Source of the DNA: Aurantiacibacter arachoides
Lineage (GTDB): Bacteria; Pseudomonadota; Alphaproteobacteria; Sphingomonadales; Sphingomonadaceae
Direction: 5' to 3'
Length of the DNA stretch: 64,000 bases
Assembly (NCBI RefSeq): GCF_009827335.1
Contig: NZ_WTYH01000001.1
Location: forward strand, 1-64,000
Part shown: piece by piece, positions 1 to 14,159 of the stretch
Layout: the number at the start of each line of letters is the position of its first letter
Position numbering within the stretch: the stretch's first letter is position 1
Notes under the pieces: model-generated
What the model was told of the DNA's origin: nothing
Seen by the model: the letters and a program-made list of their open reading frames with translations, nothing else
Database searches by the model: none
Program-made: the position numbers and the translations under genes

Positions 1-173
<173 letters not shown>

Positions 174-289
174 CTAGCGCCATGGCGCGCTTATGGCAAT
201 GCGTGGAAAGCGCGGTCTGCCCCCTCAAAGCAGCGTTAGGGGGTACCGTAGGGGCCGGAATACCGGGCGCGGCGGCTCTGTCCGTAAGG

Positions 290-1345
290 TCAGCACGCCA
301 GCAGCGGACGCCACCACGCCTCGTTGGCGAGATACCAGTGCAGCGTCTGCCGCAGCCCGTCCTCGAACCCGTGCGCCGGGGCATAGCCAAGCTCCGCGCG
401 GGCCTTGGTCTCGTCGATGGCATAGCGGCGATCGTGGCCCTTGCGGTCCTCGACGTAGGTCTTGAGTTCGGCTGTCGCGCGGCCGCGAGCCGCTGGCGCA
501 TCGGGAAAGCGGCGGGCAAGGTCGCCATTGTCGGCAAAGGCACGGTCGACCTCGGCACAGATGGTGTCGATCACCGCCATGTTCGGCAGTTCCGCCCCGC
601 CGCCGATGTTGTAGGTTTCCCCCGCCACGCCGCGCGCAAGGCAGGCCTCGATCCCGCGGCAATGGTCCGCCACGTGCAGCCAGTCACGCACGTTCATCCC
701 GTCACCGTAGATCGGCAGGGGGCGTCCGTGCAGCGCATTGAGCAGGAACAGTGGGACGAGCTTTTCCGGGTACTGGTAGGGGCCGTAGTTGTTCGAGCAG
801 TTGCTGGTAACCACGTCGAGCCCGAAGGTGTGGTGGTAGGCACGCACCAGGTGATCGGACGAAGCCTTGGACGCCGAATAGGGCGAGTTGGGCTGATACT
901 GGTGGCTTTCGGCAAAGGGCGGGTCTTCCGGGCCGAGCGATCCGTAGACCTCGTCGGTGGAGACGTGGTGGAAGCGGTGCGGCGTGCCGCTGCCTTCGTC
1001 CAGCCACACCTTGCGCGCTGCCTTGAGCAGCGAATTGGTGCCCAGGATGTTGGTTTCTATAAAGACGTCGGGCCCGCTGATCGAGCGATCGACGTGACTC
1101 TCGGCGGCAAAGTGGACGAGCGTGGAGATGCCGCGTTCGCGCAAGAGGCGTTCGACCAGAGCAGTGTCGCGAATATCGCCTTCCACCAGCTCGGCCTGCT
1201 CCACGCCGGCCACGGTGCTGGCATTGCCGGCATAGGTCAGTGCGTCCAGCACCACGATCCGGTCGTCCGGATGCCGGTTCGCCCAGTAGTGCACGAAGTT
1301 GCCGCCGATGAAGCCGGCGCCGCCGGTGACGAGCAGATCAGCCAA
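290..1345 (-). CDS. rfbB: dTDP-glucose 4,6-dehydratase
   Basis: Short-chain dehydrogenase/reductase of the RmlB type, which converts dTDP-glucose to dTDP-4-keto-6-deoxyglucose for dTDP-rhamnose or related sugars. Visible signs are the N-terminal TGGAGFIGGNFV nucleotide-binding loop, the STDEVYGSLG segment, the catalytic YSASKASSD (Tyr-x3-Lys) and NNYGPYQYPEKLVPLF. There is no ATG at the N-terminus. I chose TTG at 1345 because AGAGGA sits about 9 bases before it and the product then begins MADLLVTGGAGF, as is usual for the family; another in-frame TTG lies at 1363. About 351 residues, a normal length. rfbA, rfbC and rfbD are not in the window. Confidence 0.92.
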   Translation of the reverse strand: MADLLVTGGAGFIGGNFVHYWANRHPDDRIVVLDALTYAGNASTVAGVEQAELVEGDIRDTALVERLLRERGISTLVHFAAESHVDRSISGPDVFIETNILGTNSLLKAARKVWLDEGSGTPHRFHHVSTDEVYGSLGPEDPPFAESHQYQPNSPYSASKASSDHLVRAYHHTFGLDVVTSNCSNNYGPYQYPEKLVPLFLLNALHGRPLPIYGDGMNVRDWLHVADHCRGIEACLARGVAGETYNIGGGAELPNMAVIDTICAEVDRAFADNGDLARRFPDAPAARGRATAELKTYVEDRKGHDRRYAIDETKARAELGYAPAHGFEDGLRQTLHWYLANEAWWRPLLAC

Positions 1346-1438
1346 GCGCCTTTTCCTCTTCAAGCATGATCAACGGGCGACGACTACGGCACCAGGATAC
1401 CGCTCAATCAGACCGCGGCTGCCGGGCGCTGCTTGCGC

Positions 1439-2020
1439 CTAGTTGCTTTCGGGGACTGCGAAGGTGCCCGAAACCCGGCCGCGCTGGCTGCCGTCGGCGG
1501 GGCGTGAACCGGCACCATCCACGCTCGAGACGCCCGAATCGAGGTCGATCGTCAATCGTCCGCCGTCGAGCCGGTCGCTGCCGCGGTTGATCGCCACGCC
1601 GCCCGACATCACGATGACGCGGCGGTTGAAATCGTAGACCGCCGCATCGCCGCGCGCGCGCTCGTCCCCGCGCGTCACCACCACGCCGCCGGTCGCGTCG
1701 ATCCGCTGGATGCGCAGCGTGCCGGCATCGGTATAGGCGATCGTGGTGCGTTCCGCGGTAAGGCGCAGGTTGCCTTGTTCGATCACCACGTCGCCCGACA
1801 GGACGACGCGGTTCTGCCGGTCCTGCAACTGGCCCATCTCGGCCGACCAGGTCACCGGCGCGTTGGCATCGAGGCCGGAGATCGACTGGGCGGCAGCCAG
1901 TGAACCAAAGCCGATCGCCGCCACCGTTCCGGCAAGCCCGCCGGCCAGCAAACCGCGCAGCGCCAGCGTGCGGAGCGAACTGCGTGTTGCCACCGCGACT
2001 TCGGGCAGGTGGTCATCCAT
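1439..2020 (-). CDS. lptA: LPS export periplasmic protein LptA (OstA-like)
   Basis: Periplasmic bridge protein of the Lpt machine that carries lipopolysaccharide from the inner to the outer membrane. A signal peptide-like hydrophobic segment (about residues 18-45, ending SLAAAQS) is followed by an OstA-type beta-jellyroll with repeated short strands such as VVLSGDVVIEQGNLRLTAE and GRLTIDL. I chose the ATG at 2020, preceded by AAGGA at good spacing. A GTG at 2038 in the same frame would overlap the lptC stop by four bases (GTGA) and is the alternative start. It directly follows lptC, so the two are probably translated together. lptB is not next to it. Confidence 0.83.
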   Translation of the reverse strand: MDDHLPEVAVATRSSLRTLALRGLLAGGLAGTVAAIGFGSLAAAQSISGLDANAPVTWSAEMGQLQDRQNRVVLSGDVVIEQGNLRLTAERTTIAYTDAGTLRIQRIDATGGVVVTRGDERARGDAAVYDFNRRVIVMSGGVAINRGSDRLDGGRLTIDLDSGVSSVDGAGSRPADGSQRGRVSGTFAVPESN

Positions 2021-2034
2021 GGTATCGTCCTTCG

Positions 2035-2694
2035 TCACAAGTTGAGGCCGCGCGGCACGGCGAGGCGGCCGGGCACCATGGTCATGCGGGCGTTGCCGCG
2101 TAGCGTTATGGTTCGCGCTTCGAGGTCGACGCGCATCGAATCGGCCTGGAAGCGGCCGGCGGGGATCACCCCGCTGACGCGCCCGCTGCCGGTCAGCACG
2201 CGGCTCGCAAGATCGAGCGTTACTCCGCGCGCGGCGAGTTCGTAGCCATCGGCAGCGGTAAAGCTGAGCTGGCCGGGGATACCCACCTGCTCCCGGTCGA
2301 TGGCATAGGTCCCGCGCTGGGCGGACAGCACGGCTGGGCCGTCGGTCAGGGCAAGGCGGGCGGTCAGCCGGTCAAGTTCGACCAGGGGCACGGCATTGGA
2401 TCGCTGGACTGCTTCGCCCGCGACCAGCGAGAAGGGGCGGCCCCGGTTGTCCTGCCCGCGATACATCGCATCGTCGACGCGCAGCCGGTCCTCGGCCACG
2501 GCGACCTTGTTGCGATCGAGCAGGAACGAGATTTCGCCGCGCGGGCTGAGCGGGGTGATAAGCATCATCGCCGCCACCACGCCGACCAGCGCAGGCAGGC
2601 CGACCGCGAGCAGCCGCACGATCCGGTCGAGCGAAGAGCCCGGAGCGGCAAAGGCCTGGCGCTTCGAGCGCATCCGGTCGGCGGCGACGGTCAT
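2035..2694 (-). CDS. lptC: LPS export ABC transporter periplasmic protein LptC
   Basis: Single-pass membrane protein that links the LptBFG ABC transporter to LptA. It has one N-terminal transmembrane helix (about residues 28-48, LLAVGLPALVGVVAAMMLIT) and then a periplasmic domain of short beta strands, as in LptC/YrbK. The similarity is weak in sequence, as is usual for alphaproteobacterial LptC, but the position between rnd and lptA is the standard one in this order and supports the call strongly. 219 residues. Its stop overlaps the alternative GTG start of lptA. Confidence 0.83.
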   Translation of the reverse strand: MTVAADRMRSKRQAFAAPGSSLDRIVRLLAVGLPALVGVVAAMMLITPLSPRGEISFLLDRNKVAVAEDRLRVDDAMYRGQDNRGRPFSLVAGEAVQRSNAVPLVELDRLTARLALTDGPAVLSAQRGTYAIDREQVGIPGQLSFTAADGYELAARGVTLDLASRVLTGSGRVSGVIPAGRFQADSMRVDLEARTITLRGNARMTMVPGRLAVPRGLNL

Positions 2695-2720
2695 TGTGCC
2701 CTATCTAACGCACGAGCAGC

Positions 2721-3338
2721 TTACTCGTGGCTGAAAATATCCTTGTCCGCCCAGCCCGCGATGTCGAGCAGGGCGCGTGCGGGCAGGAAATCGAAGCACG
2801 CCTGCGCCAATGCGGTGCGGCCCTCGCGGTCCAGCCGGGCGCTCATCACCTCGCGCAGGCGATGCAGGTAGCGCACGTCGCTGGCGGCATATTCGCGCTG
2901 CGCGTCGGACAATTGCGGGGCGCCCCAGTCCGATGACTGCTGCTGCTTGGAAATGTCCACCTGAAGGTGATCCGACAACAATACCTTCAATCCGTGGCGA
3001 TCGGTGTAGGTGCGAGTCAGCTTGCTGGCGATCTTGGTGCAGAACACCGGCGCTGCCATCACGCCCAGATAGAACTGGATCGCGGCCAGATCGAATCGCG
3101 CGAAGTGGTAGATCTTCACCCGCGAAGGATCGGCCAGCACCGCCTTCAGGTTGGGCGCGTCAAAGGCGCTGCCCCTGCCGAACCGCACCAGGTGCTCGTC
3201 ACCCTGCCCATCGGACAACTGCACGACGCACAGCCGGTCGCGCGGGGTGATGAGGCCCATGGTCTCTGTATCGACGGCGATCGGGCCATCGGCGAGCACG
3301 CCTTCCGGGAGGTCTTCTTCGTGGAAATGAACAGCCAT
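2721..3338 (-). CDS. rnd: Ribonuclease D family 3'-5' exonuclease (short form)
   Basis: DEDDy-type 3'-5' exonuclease. The acidic residues are visible in VDTETMGL (first Asp and Glu), HFARFDLAAIQFYLG (second Asp) and YAASDVRYLH (Tyr and last Asp). The protein has about 205 residues, so it consists of the exonuclease domain only and lacks the HRDC domains of E. coli RNase D; this short form is common in alphaproteobacteria. The frame is open for another 116 codons upstream, but that part is Arg/Ala-rich shadow sequence, and MAVHFHEEDLPEG at 3338 fits the family start. It is the first gene of the rnd-lptC-lptA series and divergent from ung. Confidence 0.9.
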   Translation of the reverse strand: MAVHFHEEDLPEGVLADGPIAVDTETMGLITPRDRLCVVQLSDGQGDEHLVRFGRGSAFDAPNLKAVLADPSRVKIYHFARFDLAAIQFYLGVMAAPVFCTKIASKLTRTYTDRHGLKVLLSDHLQVDISKQQQSSDWGAPQLSDAQREYAASDVRYLHRLREVMSARLDREGRTALAQACFDFLPARALLDIAGWADKDIFSHE

Positions 3339-3418
3339 AGGCCTTGGCCCATAGGCGCATCGGGGATTGGTGGAAAGGGCGGCTTTGCGCGTGCGGCATG
3401 GCAGTCTAGTCCGGCGGC

Positions 3419-4099
3419 ATGATCGACCTCGTGCCAGACAGCTGGAAACCGGTGCTCGACCCCGTTCTGGACGCGCCTGCGGGCCGCGCGCTCGACGACT
3501 GGCTGCGCGGCGAGGCGGCGGCGGGCAGGACGGTCTATCCGCCGCGCGCGGATCGCTTTCGCGCGCTCGCGCTGACGCCGCTCGACAGGGTGAAAGTCGT
3601 GATCCTCGGGCAGGACCCCTACCACGGTCCGGGGCAGGCGATGGGGCTGGCCTTTTCCGTGCCGGCGGGCGTGAAGCCGCCGCCATCGCTGGTAAATATC
3701 TTCAAGGAACTGGAGGCCGATTGCGGCATTGCCCGCCCCGCGCACGGCGATCTGTCAGGCTGGGCCCGGCAAGGCGTCCTGCTGCTCAACACCGCACTCA
3801 CCGTCGAGGCAGGCAAGGCGGGCAGCCACGCCCGCGCCGGATGGGCGGCGGTGACCGACGCCGTGGTGCAGGCCGTCGCGGCGCGCGAGGAGCCCTCGGT
3901 CTTCATCCTGTGGGGCAGCCACGCCCAGGCCAAGGCAGCGCGGGTGGCGGGCCTGCGCGCGGGACCCCACCTGCGCATCGAAAGCCCGCATCCCAGCCCG
4001 CTGTCGGCCTATCGCGGCTTCTTCGGCTCGAGGCCGTTCAGCCGCGCGAACGACTTTCTCGGCGCGCATGGACGTGGCGGCGTGGACTGGGCATTGTGA
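3419..4099 (+). CDS. ung: Uracil-DNA glycosylase, family 1
   Basis: Removes uracil from DNA as the first step of base excision repair. Both family 1 active-site motifs are present: GQDPYHGPGQA (catalytic Asp in the water-activating loop, around residue 64) and the leucine-loop motif SPHPSPLSAYRGF near the C-terminus. NTALTVEAGKAGSH and ILWGSHAQ are also typical. 226 residues is a normal length. It is divergent from rnd with 80 bases between the start codons, and a small membrane-anchored protein of unknown function starts four bases after its stop. Confidence 0.96.
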   Translation: MIDLVPDSWKPVLDPVLDAPAGRALDDWLRGEAAAGRTVYPPRADRFRALALTPLDRVKVVILGQDPYHGPGQAMGLAFSVPAGVKPPPSLVNIFKELEADCGIARPAHGDLSGWARQGVLLLNTALTVEAGKAGSHARAGWAAVTDAVVQAVAAREEPSVFILWGSHAQAKAARVAGLRAGPHLRIESPHPSPLSAYRGFFGSRPFSRANDFLGAHGRGGVDWAL

Positions 4100-4103
4100 T
4101 TCC

Positions 4104-4541
4104 ATGACGAGACGACAGAAACTCACGTGGTTCGCGCTCGGCGCGCTGGTGAGCGGAATCGCCTCATCTGCGGTCGTGCTGCTGGATCGGCCCGAACCTT
4201 CGGCCCTGGCGCCAACCGACTATCTCGTGCTGATCGAACCGACTGCTGAGATGTCGGGACAGGAGCCGGCAGGCGTTGGTTTCATCGCCGAGCGGACCGG
4301 GCAATTGTTGCAGGATTGCGGGGCGTGGTATTTCGAAACGACGCCGACGTTGAACCATCGCATGGCAACGGCGGACCTTCCGTTCGTTCGGGAAAACCTG
4401 CCCGCGCTCGCTTGCGTCTATGCGGGCATTGCTGCCGAGGGGATCGAGCACCGCATCGAGAGCCGCGCCACGACCGACTTCGACGCGGTGCGTGCATCGC
4501 AGCGGCGAAGCGCCGCCCTTCCTAGCGCGGCAACTCCGTAA
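4104..4541 (+). CDS. Hypothetical protein with N-terminal membrane anchor
   Basis: I do not recognise a family. The 145-residue product has one hydrophobic N-terminal helix (about residues 8-28, [21 protein letters not shown]) and a polar remainder with two cysteines (QDCGAW, LACVYAG), so it is probably anchored in the inner membrane or exported. The ATG at 4104 lies five bases after the ung stop, which suggests co-transcription; an upstream in-frame ATG at 4068 lies inside ung and is less likely. The last 20 bases overlap the 3' end of gltD on the other strand. Confidence 0.55.
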   Translation: MTRRQKLTWFALGALVSGIASSAVVLLDRPEPSALAPTDYLVLIEPTAEMSGQEPAGVGFIAERTGQLLQDCGAWYFETTPTLNHRMATADLPFVRENLPALACVYAGIAAEGIEHRIESRATTDFDAVRASQRRSAALPSAATP

Positions 4542-5958
4542 CGCCCATCAGCGCCTCGTCCACGCTGGCGGCGCACTGGCGGCCTTCGCGGATGGCCCAG
4601 ACGACCAGGCTCTGCCCGCGCCGCATGTCGCCGCAGGCCCAGGTGCGCTCGTCGCTGGTGCGATAGTCGCGCACATCGGCGTCCACGGTGCCGCGGTCGG
4701 TCAGGCCGACCCCTGCCTGGTCGAGCATGCCGCGCCGCACCGGGCCGACGAAGCCCATCGCCAGCAGGATGAGGTCGGCCTTCAGCGTGAATGCGCTGTC
4801 CGGCACCTCTGCCAACTGGCCGTCCGTCCAGTCGGCACGCACGCATTCCAGCCCGGTGACATTGCCGTTCTCGCCCACCACGCGCTTGGTCAGCACCGCC
4901 CAGTCGCGGTCCACGCCTTCCTCGTGGCTGGAGCTGGTCCGCAGCTTCATCGGCCAGTCGGGCCAAGTGAGAAGCTTGTTCTCCTTTTCGGGCGGCTGGG
5001 GCATGATCTCGATCTGCGTCACGCTGGCCGCGCCCTGGCGATTGGAGGTGCCCACGCAGTCGCTGCCGGTATCGCCGCCGCCGATCACGATCACGTGCTT
5101 GCCGGTGGCGGTCAGGCTGCCGCGCGGGGCGGCGCGCGCCTCGTCGTCGCCGGCGTTGCGCTTGTTCTGCTGGGCGAGGAATTCCATCGCCTGGCGCACG
5201 CCGGGAAGCTCGGCACCAGGAATTTCCAGCTGGCGCGGGTGTTCGGCCCCGCCTGCCAGAACGACCGCGTCGAAGTTTTCCTTCAGGCTCTTCATCGAGG
5301 TGTCGACGCCGATCTCGTTCGACGTTTTGAAGATCACCCCTTCCGCTTCCATCTGCACCGCGCGGCGGTTGATGAGGCTCTTTTCCATCTTGAAGTCGGG
5401 AATGCCATACCGCAGCAGCCCGCCCACGCGGTCGCTCTTCTCGAACACGGTCACCGAATGCCCGGCGCGCGCGAGCTGCTGCGCACAGGCGAGTCCCGCG
5501 GGGCCGGAGCCGACGACGGCCACTGTCCTGCCGGTGGTGCGGGTGGGCGGATGCGGCCGGATCCAGCCTTCCTGCCACCCGCGATCGACGATGGCGCATT
5601 CGATGCTCTTGATCGTCACCGGCACGTCGGTGATGTTCAAGGTGCAGGCCGCCTCGCACGGGGCGGGGCACACACGGCCGGTGAATTCGGGGAAGTTGTT
5701 GGTGGAGTGCAGCACCTCCAGCGCGTTCTTCCAGTCGCCCTCGTAGACGAGGTGGTTCCAGTCCGGGATGATGTTGTTCACCGGGCAACCGTTGTGGCAG
5801 TAGGGAATGCCGCAGTTCATGCACCGCGCGGCCTGCGTCCTCAGGCCCTCTTCCGAGTGGGGGACGATGAACTCGCGGTAATGCGTCACCCGCTCTTCGG
5901 GCGCGGCATAGGTGCGATCCTTGCGGTCGTATTCGAGGAAGCCTGTTTCCTTGCCCAT
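4522..5958 (-). CDS. gltD: Glutamate synthase (NADPH), small subunit
   Basis: Flavoprotein subunit that passes electrons from NADPH through FAD and two 4Fe-4S clusters to the large subunit. The cysteine motifs are clear: [14 protein letters not shown] (about residues 47-60) and [11 protein letters not shown] (about 97-107). FAD and NADPH dinucleotide folds follow: [15 protein letters not shown] and [13 protein letters not shown]. The C-terminal [14 protein letters not shown] is the usual FAD-closing motif. 478 residues, normal length. The start codon lies two bases after the gltB stop, so gltB and gltD form one operon. Confidence 0.96.
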   Translation of the reverse strand: MGKETGFLEYDRKDRTYAAPEERVTHYREFIVPHSEEGLRTQAARCMNCGIPYCHNGCPVNNIIPDWNHLVYEGDWKNALEVLHSTNNFPEFTGRVCPAPCEAACTLNITDVPVTIKSIECAIVDRGWQEGWIRPHPPTRTTGRTVAVVGSGPAGLACAQQLARAGHSVTVFEKSDRVGGLLRYGIPDFKMEKSLINRRAVQMEAEGVIFKTSNEIGVDTSMKSLKENFDAVVLAGGAEHPRQLEIPGAELPGVRQAMEFLAQQNKRNAGDDEARAAPRGSLTATGKHVIVIGGGDTGSDCVGTSNRQGAASVTQIEIMPQPPEKENKLLTWPDWPMKLRTSSSHEEGVDRDWAVLTKRVVGENGNVTGLECVRADWTDGQLAEVPDSAFTLKADLILLAMGFVGPVRRGMLDQAGVGLTDRGTVDADVRDYRTSDERTWACGDMRRGQSLVVWAIREGRQCAASVDEALMGVTELPR

Positions 5959-5960
5959 GA

Positions 5961-10640
<4,680 letters not shown>

Positions 10641-10797
10641 GGCACTCTCTTCCTGTCGCGGCAGCCGGGAGCGGCGGGATGGTCAGCGCCTCGCAACCGG
10701 TTTCAACGGTAACGAAACGCGACTCTCCAGCCTGAGGCTGCACGAAAATGTCGCGAAACCCCCTCATGGCGACAGGAAGATGTCTTGGCAAGTTCTG

Positions 10798-10821
10798 TTG
10801 CACTGCACCACGTGCGTGCAA
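10798..10821. promoter_or_regulatory. TGC-rich imperfect palindrome upstream of gltB
   Basis: TTGCAC at 10798-10803 and GTGCAA at 10816-10821 form an inverted repeat, and inner GCAC and GTGC (10805-10808 and 10812-10815) extend it with one unpaired base. It sits about 160 bases upstream of the gltB start and just downstream of the stop of the gene at 10840. It could be an operator or a weak hairpin; no regulator can be named from the sequence alone. Confidence 0.35.
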
Positions 10822-10839
10822 ACGATCAACCCGCGATAA

Positions 10840-12819
10840 TCACTTGCTCATCCGCTGGAGGTTGAGCAGCGCTTCGCGCAAGGCCCGTTCGTTATCGTCG
10901 TTCGAGGCGCGCGCCTGCCCCTCGGCCGGTTGCGTTGACCCGGCCGGCGGGTCGAACGGGCGAGGCGCTGCCGCCGGAGCCTGCGGCGATGCCACGGGTG
11001 CCGGACGACGGGCTTCCTGGGCGGGGAACTCGACCGCCGGACGGGCCTCACCCGGGTTCGGCTCGGGCTCGTCGATGCGGACGAATTCTTCGGAGCGCCG
11101 GAACGGATTGGCCACCGCCGAAAGCGATCCGTAGGACGCATCGCGGCGGATTTCGGGGCGGGTTTCGGGGCGGGTTGCGACCGGGGTTGCCGCGCGCGGT
11201 AGCGGAGCGATATCGAAAGAGGGGCGCGGCGTCGGCGTGGCGCGGGTGACGTCGCTGCCCAGCGGAAGCCGGAACGAGGCGGCAAGATCGGCGATCTCGT
11301 CTTCGTCCTCGTCCTCGTCGTCCTCGCCAAGGGTGCCTGCCGGGGCGGAAGCGATGTGCACCGACTCGGCAAACGGGGCATAGGCTCCGGGCGCCCGCGG
11401 TTCGGCTTCAGGTGGTGAGGCGGGCAGCACCGGCGTGGCCGGGGCGGCTGCACCGGGGCGCGAGAAATAGGCGGCCATGGCCTGGGCCGCCTCGTCGGCG
11501 GCGGCAGCGTCGAAGTCCTGCGGCACCGGGGCAGCGCTCTGGCTCGGCTGAACCGCGAGAGCCCGCTCTGCCGCGAACTGGTCTGCGGCGGCCTGTTCGG
11601 CTGCGCGCTCGCTCACCCAGACGCGGTGCTTTTCGATCGTGTCGCCCAGCCGCTGCACCAGTTGCACCAGGCCGATGGCTGCGTCGGCAGTCTCGCCGTC
11701 GGCACCGCTCACGCCCTCGTCAACATTCTCAAGCGCGTCATCGCCTTCACTGGCCACCTCTTCGACACCGGCAAAGGCTGCATCATCCACGGTGGTTGCG
11801 TCGGGAAAGTCGGCGTCGCCATGGGCGAAGGGCTCGAAAGTCTGATTGTCGGACACGGGTTCCTCGCTGGCAGGTTCGGTGGATTGCGGTTCGCTCGACA
11901 GTTCGGGCGGGGTCGGCTGTGCGCCGGGCGCGGGCGCGTCGAAGGGCCGCGGCGGAGCTGCGGGCGCAGCCTGCGGCCGCGTGTAGGTCATGCGGGCAAG
12001 GGACGGCGGGGAGAACGACAGGGGTTCAGCCTCGCGCCGGGTGACGGCCGGGGGTGCGACCGGCGTGGCGAGGTCGTGGTAATCATCGACCTCGCTGATG
12101 ACAGCATCATCATCCTCCGCCCCTTCATCGTCGCCGGGGAGCGGGTCCCCGGCGTCGTCGTCAATCGTGGGGGCAAGGGCGAACGCCTGGCGATCATCGA
12201 TCGCGCCGGGCTGGTCGGCCTGACTGAACCCGCCTTCCTCCACGAACTCTTCGGCTTCGCCCAGATCGAGCGCGAAATCCCCCTCGTCGCCCTCTTGCAT
12301 GAAATCGGCGCCGGGCAGCGGGGCCTTGTCGAGAAACGTGCTCACTGCCTCGTCCTCTTCCAGCGCCAGCAGGCGGCGGCGCGGCGGCGGCGTGCGTTCG
12401 GACGGGGGGGCGTCGTCATGGGCCGCGAGATGGGGGGCGATCCCGTCGTCATCGAGATCGGTTTCCGGGTTGAGAGCGCGGAATCCCGCGTCCTGGCGCT
12501 CGATGGCGAGCGAGCGCTGGCGCGGCCGGGCAACCTTTCTTGCCGCGTAGAACCCCAGCAGGGCACCGCCCACCGTTGCCACGAGAGCGATCGCAAGCCG
12601 GGCGGTAAGGCCGAGCGGAGGGGCGGCGGCGGGCACGATAGCGGCGATGCCCGTGGCACCGACCAGCGTTTCGACCAGTTGCACCGGCACGATGAGCGAG
12701 CCGAGCCCGAACAGCGCGGCGAACCACAGCGCGACCATGGCGGGAAATGCCGGATGGGCGCTGATGGGGGTCTTGCCGCCACCTTTGCGTCCATCGCGAT
12801 CCAGGGGGATCGAAGCCAC
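10840..12819 (-). CDS. Acidic, proline-rich membrane protein of unknown function
   Basis: No enzyme domain is recognised. The 659-residue product has two transmembrane helices near the N-terminus (about residues 27-47 and 70-92), a basic stretch just after them (RKVARPRQRS), and then some 500 residues of low-complexity sequence rich in Asp, Glu, Ala and Pro. A short predicted helix with ERALREALLNLQRM closes the chain. The start is GTG. It follows the glycosyltransferase gene by 47 bases on the same strand, so the two may share a transcript. The tail may be a disordered scaffold on one side of the inner membrane; that is inference from composition only. Confidence 0.6.
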   Translation of the reverse strand: MASIPLDRDGRKGGGKTPISAHPAFPAMVALWFAALFGLGSLIVPVQLVETLVGATGIAAIVPAAAPPLGLTARLAIALVATVGGALLGFYAARKVARPRQRSLAIERQDAGFRALNPETDLDDDGIAPHLAAHDDAPPSERTPPPRRRLLALEEDEAVSTFLDKAPLPGADFMQEGDEGDFALDLGEAEEFVEEGGFSQADQPGAIDDRQAFALAPTIDDDAGDPLPGDDEGAEDDDAVISEVDDYHDLATPVAPPAVTRREAEPLSFSPPSLARMTYTRPQAAPAAPPRPFDAPAPGAQPTPPELSSEPQSTEPASEEPVSDNQTFEPFAHGDADFPDATTVDDAAFAGVEEVASEGDDALENVDEGVSGADGETADAAIGLVQLVQRLGDTIEKHRVWVSERAAEQAAADQFAAERALAVQPSQSAAPVPQDFDAAAADEAAQAMAAYFSRPGAAAPATPVLPASPPEAEPRAPGAYAPFAESVHIASAPAGTLGEDDEDEDEDEIADLAASFRLPLGSDVTRATPTPRPSFDIAPLPRAATPVATRPETRPEIRRDASYGSLSAVANPFRRSEEFVRIDEPEPNPGEARPAVEFPAQEARRPAPVASPQAPAAAPRPFDPPAGSTQPAEGQARASNDDNERALREALLNLQRMSK

Positions 12820-12866
12820 TGCGTCATCCTGTTCTGCGCCGCCGGATCGCGCGCCCGAATCGAAAA

Positions 12867-14105
12867 TCAGGCGGCGGCCGGAATGCGGCTGTTCGGATGA
12901 TCAGTTATCAGGGCTTGGTAAACGACCTGATAACGCTGTGCATTGCGATGCCAGTCGTGGTTTTCGCGGACGTGGATTTGCGCCGCCTCGCGCATGGCGG
13001 GCCAGGCGTCGCGCCGGTCGACGAGGTCGGCAAGCGCATGTGCGCAGGCGGCGGGATCGTCGGGTGCGAATAAGGTGCCGGTGACCCCGTCGGTCATCAG
13101 CTCGCGGTGTCCGCCAACATCGCTCGCGGCGACGAGCTGCATCTGCGCCATCGCCTCGAGCGGCTTCAGCGGTGTGACGAGATCGGTCAGGCGGCTTTTC
13201 TTGCGAGGGTAGGCCAGCACGTCGGTCAGCGCGTAATACCGTTCGACCTCGGCGTGCGGAACGCGGCCGGTGAACATGATGGCATCGGCGACCGGGGATG
13301 CGGCCGCCTGGGCTTGCAGGCTTGCCTCCATCGGACCTCCGCCGACCAGCAACAGCCGCGCGCCGGGATGCCGGGCAACCAGCGCGGGCATGGCGGCGAT
13401 CAGGTCGTCCAGCCCTTCGTAATCGTAGAAGCTGCCGATGAAGCCGATGACGGGGCCGCCCGATCCATCGGCGCCCAGGCCAAGTTCGGCGGCCAGTTCG
13501 TCGTCCCGCGCGGCAGGAGCGCCGAACAGCGTGAGATCGACGCCGTTGGGCATGATCCCGATCTTGTCGGGCGAAACGCCGCGCGCCGCCAGATCGGCTT
13601 TCAGTCCTTGGCAGATGGTCATCACGTGGTCGGCGCCAGCCACGGCCATGTTCTCCAGCTGGCGGGTTAGGCGATACCTGAGCGATCCCTCGCGCCCCGC
13701 GAGGTTGCCGACGGCGGCATCTTCCCAGAAGGCGCGAATCTCGTAGACCACCGGGATGCCCAGACGCCTGCCCGCGCGCACCGCGGCAAGCCCGTCCAGC
13801 GCGGGCGAATGGGCGTGGATCACGTCGGGCCGCCAGTCCTGCGCCAAAGCGACCACGGCATCGGCGAGCGCGCCGATCTCGCGCCATTCCCTGAGGCCCG
13901 GCGGCCCCGCCACCCGGGCCGTGGTGCGGGTGAAGGTCAACCCATCCACTGTCTCCACTGCCGGGCCGGCCTCGGTATGGCGCACGCCGGTGATCCCGCG
14001 CACTTCCAGGCCGAGGGCTTCCTGCGCCTTCAGGATCGCGCGTGTGCGAAAGGTATAGCCCGAATGCAGCGGCAGCGAATGATCGAGGACATGAAGGATG
14101 CGCAT
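12867..14105 (-). CDS. Glycosyltransferase family 4, exosortase A system-associated type
   Basis: GT-B fold glycosyltransferase (GT4). The N-terminus MRILHVLDHSLPLHSGYTFR is characteristic of the family found with XrtA/PEP-CTERM exopolysaccharide clusters (TIGR04063 type). Other conserved parts are DVIHAHSPALDGLAA, VYEIRAFWEDAAV, IGIMPNGVDLTLFG, IGFIGSFYDYEGLDDLI and PLKPLEAMAQ (donor-site Glu region). 412 residues, normal. It is divergent from the small membrane protein and ligase at 14160-15726, which belong to the same type of cluster. No exosortase or PEP-CTERM protein lies in the window, so the acceptor cannot be named. Confidence 0.85.
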   Translation of the reverse strand: MRILHVLDHSLPLHSGYTFRTRAILKAQEALGLEVRGITGVRHTEAGPAVETVDGLTFTRTTARVAGPPGLREWREIGALADAVVALAQDWRPDVIHAHSPALDGLAAVRAGRRLGIPVVYEIRAFWEDAAVGNLAGREGSLRYRLTRQLENMAVAGADHVMTICQGLKADLAARGVSPDKIGIMPNGVDLTLFGAPAARDDELAAELGLGADGSGGPVIGFIGSFYDYEGLDDLIAAMPALVARHPGARLLLVGGGPMEASLQAQAAASPVADAIMFTGRVPHAEVERYYALTDVLAYPRKKSRLTDLVTPLKPLEAMAQMQLVAASDVGGHRELMTDGVTGTLFAPDDPAACAHALADLVDRRDAWPAMREAAQIHVRENHDWHRNAQRYQVVYQALITDHPNSRIPAAA

Positions 14106-14159
14106 GACGCCAGCATCAGTGCCACGGTTTACTTAACGGCGCGTCAAGACACTGGCGTT

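Noticed and set aside
3339..3686. N-terminal extension of the RNase D gene
   Set aside because: Arg/Pro/Ala-rich sequence overlapping ung on the other strand; the family begins at the ATG at 3338.
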